From the NCBI RefSeq assembly GCF_009829325.1, contig NZ_VUOS01000013.1, positions 62,001 to 126,000 on the forward strand: 64,000 nt of DNA, in the 5' to 3' direction. The position numbers and the translations under genes are program-made. Source of the DNA: Nocardia sp. CY41 (GTDB lineage: Bacteria > Actinomycetota > Actinomycetes > Mycobacteriales > Mycobacteriaceae). Positions 61,508 through 64,000 of the stretch are shown here, one piece after another. Under the pieces are notes generated by a model. It was not told the origin of the DNA. It worked only from the letters and a program-made list of their open reading frames with translations, and did no database searches. Each line of letters opens with the position of its first letter. Within the stretch, counting starts at the first letter, position 1.

Positions 61508-63133
61508 ATGGGCCTCGAATGGGACCTGGCCACCGACGTTGTCGTGGTCGGATACGGCGCCGCGGGTGCGGCGGCCGCGCTCGAAGCGACCGCGGCGGGC
61601 GCGCAGGTGCTCGTGCTGGAACGCTTCGCCGGAGGCGGAACGTCGGCGCTGTCCGGCGGGATCATCTACGCGGGCGGCGGCACGTCGGTGCAGCGCGAGG
61701 CGGGAGTCGAGGACACCCCCGAGGCCATGTACGCCTACCTCGAGCGGGAGGTCGGCGACGCGGTCGCCCCCGAGACGCTGCGCCGGTTCGTCGACGAGAG
61801 CCCGGAACTGATCGAGTGGCTGAAGGCGCACGGAGTCCCCTTCGAAGCCTCCCTGTGCCCGTACAAGACCTCCTACCCCAACGACCGCTACTACCTGTAC
61901 TACTCCGGCAGCGAGATCTCCGGCGCGTTCCGCGACATCCCGGCCGCCCAGCGCGGGCATCGGGTGAAGGGCAGGGGCACTTCGGGAAAGAAACTCACCG
62001 GCCCGCTCGCCGCGGCCGCGTCCAGGGCGGGCGTACGCGTGGAGACCCTCACCCGGGTCACCCGGCTGCTCACCGACGGCGCGGGCGCCGTGATCGGCGT
62101 CGAATGCCGCACGCTGCGTGACGCGCCCGGCCGGGTCCGGGACCGCTACACCCGCATGGCAAAGGCCGCGGCCAAACCCGGCATCTACTACCCGCCGCTG
62201 CGGCGGGCGCTCGAACAACGGCTGGAGGCGCTGGAACGTCGCTACGGCAGCACGATTCGCGTTCTCGCGCGGCGTGGGGTGGTGCTCGGCGCGGGCGGGT
62301 TCATCGCCAATCGCGACATGGTGCGGCAGTACGCGCCGGCGTTCCACGGTGGTCTCGCGCTCGGCACCACCGCGGACGACGGCAGCGGCATCCTGATGGC
62401 GCAGCAGGTCGGCGCGGCGGTGGACCACATGGACAACGTCTCCGCGTGGCGATTCCTGCTCCCGCCCAGCGCGTTCACCGGGGCGCTGCTGGTGGACGCC
62501 GAAGGTCGTCGGGTGATCGACGAGACGCGCTACGGCGCCGCGGTCGGCAACAAGCTGATCACCGAACACGGCGGCAAGGGCTGGCTGCTGGCCGACGAGC
62601 CGTTGATGCGTACCGCCATCGGGCAGATCGGCAAACAGGGCGCCTGGTTCCAGCGCGGGCAGTTCGAGACGATGCGGCGCACCGCCGTTCGCGGCGCGAC
62701 GCTGGAGCAAGCCGCCGCCGAGGCGGGCATCGACCCGGCCGGGCTGCGCGCGACGGTCGACGCGCACAACACCGCGATCGAGACCGGCGCCCCCGATCCG
62801 GTCGGCAAGCCCGCCGAGTTCACCAGACCGATCCGCACCGGCCCGTTCTGGTTGTTGGATGTGGGCATCAAACCGAGCCTGACCAACCCATGCCCCATGC
62901 TCACCCTCGGCGGCGTCGTCGTGGACGAGCGCACCGGCGCGGTCAAGACGGCCGAAGGGGCCGACATCCCGGGGCTCTTCGCCGCCGGGCGCACCGCGGT
63001 CGGCGTCTGCTCCGAGTCCTATGTCAGCGGGCTGTCGCTGGCCGATTGCATCTTCTCCGGCCGCAGGGCAGGCCGGTCCGTCGCGGGCGAGCAGGTCTCG
63101 GCGCTGGAAAAGACAACTGTGGAAGGGAAATAG
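61508..63133 (+). CDS. KstD-like FAD-dependent steroid dehydrogenase (possible delta-4(5-alpha) type)
   Basis: 541 residues. FAD Rossmann motif VVVGYGAAGAAAALEA at the N-terminus, fumarate-reductase/KstD fold. The active-site segment is SESYVSGLSLADC with Tyr505 and Ser507, unlike the TYAGPG of KstD. A Tyr-x-Ser pair is the pattern known in 3-ketosteroid delta-4-(5-alpha)-dehydrogenases (TesI type). Divergent from kstD, before hsaE. It is probably part of the KstR regulon. An alternative is a general 3-ketosteroid dehydrogenase isozyme. Confidence 0.75.
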   Translation: MGLEWDLATDVVVVGYGAAGAAAALEATAAGAQVLVLERFAGGGTSALSGGIIYAGGGTSVQREAGVEDTPEAMYAYLEREVGDAVAPETLRRFVDESPELIEWLKAHGVPFEASLCPYKTSYPNDRYYLYYSGSEISGAFRDIPAAQRGHRVKGRGTSGKKLTGPLAAAASRAGVRVETLTRVTRLLTDGAGAVIGVECRTLRDAPGRVRDRYTRMAKAAAKPGIYYPPLRRALEQRLEALERRYGSTIRVLARRGVVLGAGGFIANRDMVRQYAPAFHGGLALGTTADDGSGILMAQQVGAAVDHMDNVSAWRFLLPPSAFTGALLVDAEGRRVIDETRYGAAVGNKLITEHGGKGWLLADEPLMRTAIGQIGKQGAWFQRGQFETMRRTAVRGATLEQAAAEAGIDPAGLRATVDAHNTAIETGAPDPVGKPAEFTRPIRTGPFWLLDVGIKPSLTNPCPMLTLGGVVVDERTGAVKTAEGADIPGLFAAGRTAVGVCSESYVSGLSLADCIFSGRRAGRSVAGEQVSALEKTTVEGK

Positions 63134-63134
63134 C

Positions 63135-63920
63135 GTGCTGTCCGACGCGGTACGAACCGAACTGGCCGACGAACTCGAGCGCGCGGAGCGCGACCGGGTG
63201 GCGATCGATCCGCTGATCGCCCGTCACCCGGACATCGACGTGGTCGACGCCTACGAGATCCAGCTGATCAACATCCGGCGCAGGCTCGACGCGGGCGCGC
63301 GCGTGGTCGGGCACAAAGTGGGCCTGTCCTCGAAGGCCATGCAGCAGATGATGGGCGTGGACGAGCCCGACTACGGGCATCTGCTCGCGGAAATGGAAGT
63401 CTACGAAGACGTTCCGGTCGAAGCGGGCCGCTACCTGTTCCCCCGGGTGGAGGTGGAGGTCGGTTTCGTGCTCGGCGCCGACCTGCCCGGCGCGGAATGC
63501 ACCGAAGAGGACGTGCTCGCGGCTACCGTCGCGTTCGCGCCCGCGATCGAATTGATCGACTCGCGGATCAAGGACTGGAACATCGGCCTGGCCGACACCA
63601 TCTCCGACAACGCGTCCTCCGCCGGTTTCGTGCTCGGCGCCCAGCGCGTCGCGCCGAAGGATATCGACGTCAAGGCCATCGACGCGGTGCTCACCCGCAA
63701 CGGCGAGGTGGTCGCCGAGGGCCGCAGCGACGCCGTGCTCGGCGATCCGGTGATCGCGGTGGCCTGGCTGGCGCGCAAGGTCGCGAGCTTCGGGGTCCGG
63801 TTGAAGGCAGGCGACATCGTGCTGCCCGGCTCGTGCACCCGCGCCATCGACGCCCGTCCGGGCGATGAGTTCCACGCCGAGTTCGCCGGACTCGGCTCCG
63901 TCCGTCTGCAATTCACCTAG
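63135..63920 (+). CDS. hsaE: 2-hydroxypenta/hexa-dienoate hydratase HsaE
   Basis: 261 residues from GTG 63135, one base after the previous stop. Hydratase of the meta-cleavage pathway for steroid ring fragments: VVGHKVGLSSKAMQQMMGV, and RVEVEVGFVLGADLP, AIELIDSRI metal-binding Glu residues. Followed by hsaG. Order kstD-hsaE-hsaG agrees with M. tuberculosis Rv3537-Rv3535c. Confidence 0.93.
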   Translation: MLSDAVRTELADELERAERDRVAIDPLIARHPDIDVVDAYEIQLINIRRRLDAGARVVGHKVGLSSKAMQQMMGVDEPDYGHLLAEMEVYEDVPVEAGRYLFPRVEVEVGFVLGADLPGAECTEEDVLAATVAFAPAIELIDSRIKDWNIGLADTISDNASSAGFVLGAQRVAPKDIDVKAIDAVLTRNGEVVAEGRSDAVLGDPVIAVAWLARKVASFGVRLKAGDIVLPGSCTRAIDARPGDEFHAEFAGLGSVRLQFT

Positions 63921-63930
63921 GGAGGCTGTC

Positions 63931-64000
63931 GTGTCCAACGGGACCGTCACCGCCGCGATCGTCGGGTCCGGCAACATCAGCACCGATCTGCTCTACAAAC
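63931..64000 (+). CDS. hsaG: Acetaldehyde/propionaldehyde dehydrogenase HsaG, 5' end only
   Basis: GTG 63931 with GGAGG 6 nt upstream opens a frame reading MSNGTVTAAIVGSGNISTDL, the N-terminal NAD-binding loop of acylating aldehyde dehydrogenases that follow HsaE. Cut by the window end after 23 codons. It would convert propanal/acetaldehyde from the HsaF aldolase to the CoA ester. Confidence 0.85.
   Translation, partial: MSNGTVTAAIVGSGNISTDLLYK

Noticed and set aside
59693-62767. 1024-codon minus-strand ORF merging kstD with upstream sequence
   Set aside because: The first 450 residues are the antisense of the divergent flavoprotein gene; kstD starts at ATG 61393.

Overview
The window reads as chromosomal DNA of a high-GC mycolic-acid actinomycete, most probably Nocardia. 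Nearly all of it is densely coded on both strands. The first 33 kb follow the gene order of the Mycobacterium tuberculosis Rv3603c-Rv3579c region: DUF2520 protein-panC-panD-coaX, lysS, lsr2, clpC, mhuD, hydrolase, mutY, carbonic anhydrase, radA, lpqE, carD-ispD-ispF-cysS-rlmB. Many starts look leaderless, with a TANNNT -10 box 6-8 nt before a GTG, as is common in this group.

Region by region. 1-6.7 kb: pantothenate/CoA genes; a cysteine dioxygenase-rhodanese operon preceded by a tiny ORF with two Cys codons and a set of competing hairpins; lysyl-tRNA synthetase; and the nucleoid protein Lsr2. 6.8-12.1 kb: an FHA-HTH protein, a DUF1772 membrane protein, a secreted lipase and ClpC. 12.1-22.2 kb is a more accessory stretch: an LLM flavin enzyme; a DesK/NarL-type two-component system whose kinase carries a tandem-repeat tail, beside an ABC exporter; a TetR-controlled azoreductase-SMR pair; OsmC; and CbtAB cobalt transport behind a cobalamin riboswitch. 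22.4-33.4 kb returns to the conserved core, but disA is missing from its usual place next to radA.

33.4-43.3 kb holds an enoyl-CoA hydratase and an acyl-CoA dehydrogenase, a WYL regulator facing a RidA protein, and a zinc-uptake operon (znuA-znuC-znuB) whose ATPase has a 200-residue disordered tail. It ends with an 857-residue trehalose-phosphatase/GH15 fusion.

43.5-64 kb is mainly steroid (cholesterol) catabolism: kstR facing fadE34-fadE28-fadE29-chsH2-chsH1-ltp2 (side-chain removal), then chsH3 and kstD, a second KstD-like flavoprotein, hsaE and the start of hsaG (ring degradation). KstR-type operators (TNNAACNNGTTNNA) lie in the kstR-fadE34 and kstD intergenic regions. The block is split by a NUDIX gene, a TetR-zapE pair sharing a perfect 22-bp palindrome, and a DUF4129-MoxR-DUF58 operon.

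The strongest candidate for something new is the leader of the cysteine dioxygenase operon (3230-3375). It has a leaderless 13-codon ORF with tandem Cys codons, four alternately pairing segments, and a segment complementary to the ribosome-binding site. It looks like a cysteine-responsive attenuator, unusually placed in front of a cysteine-degrading gene.
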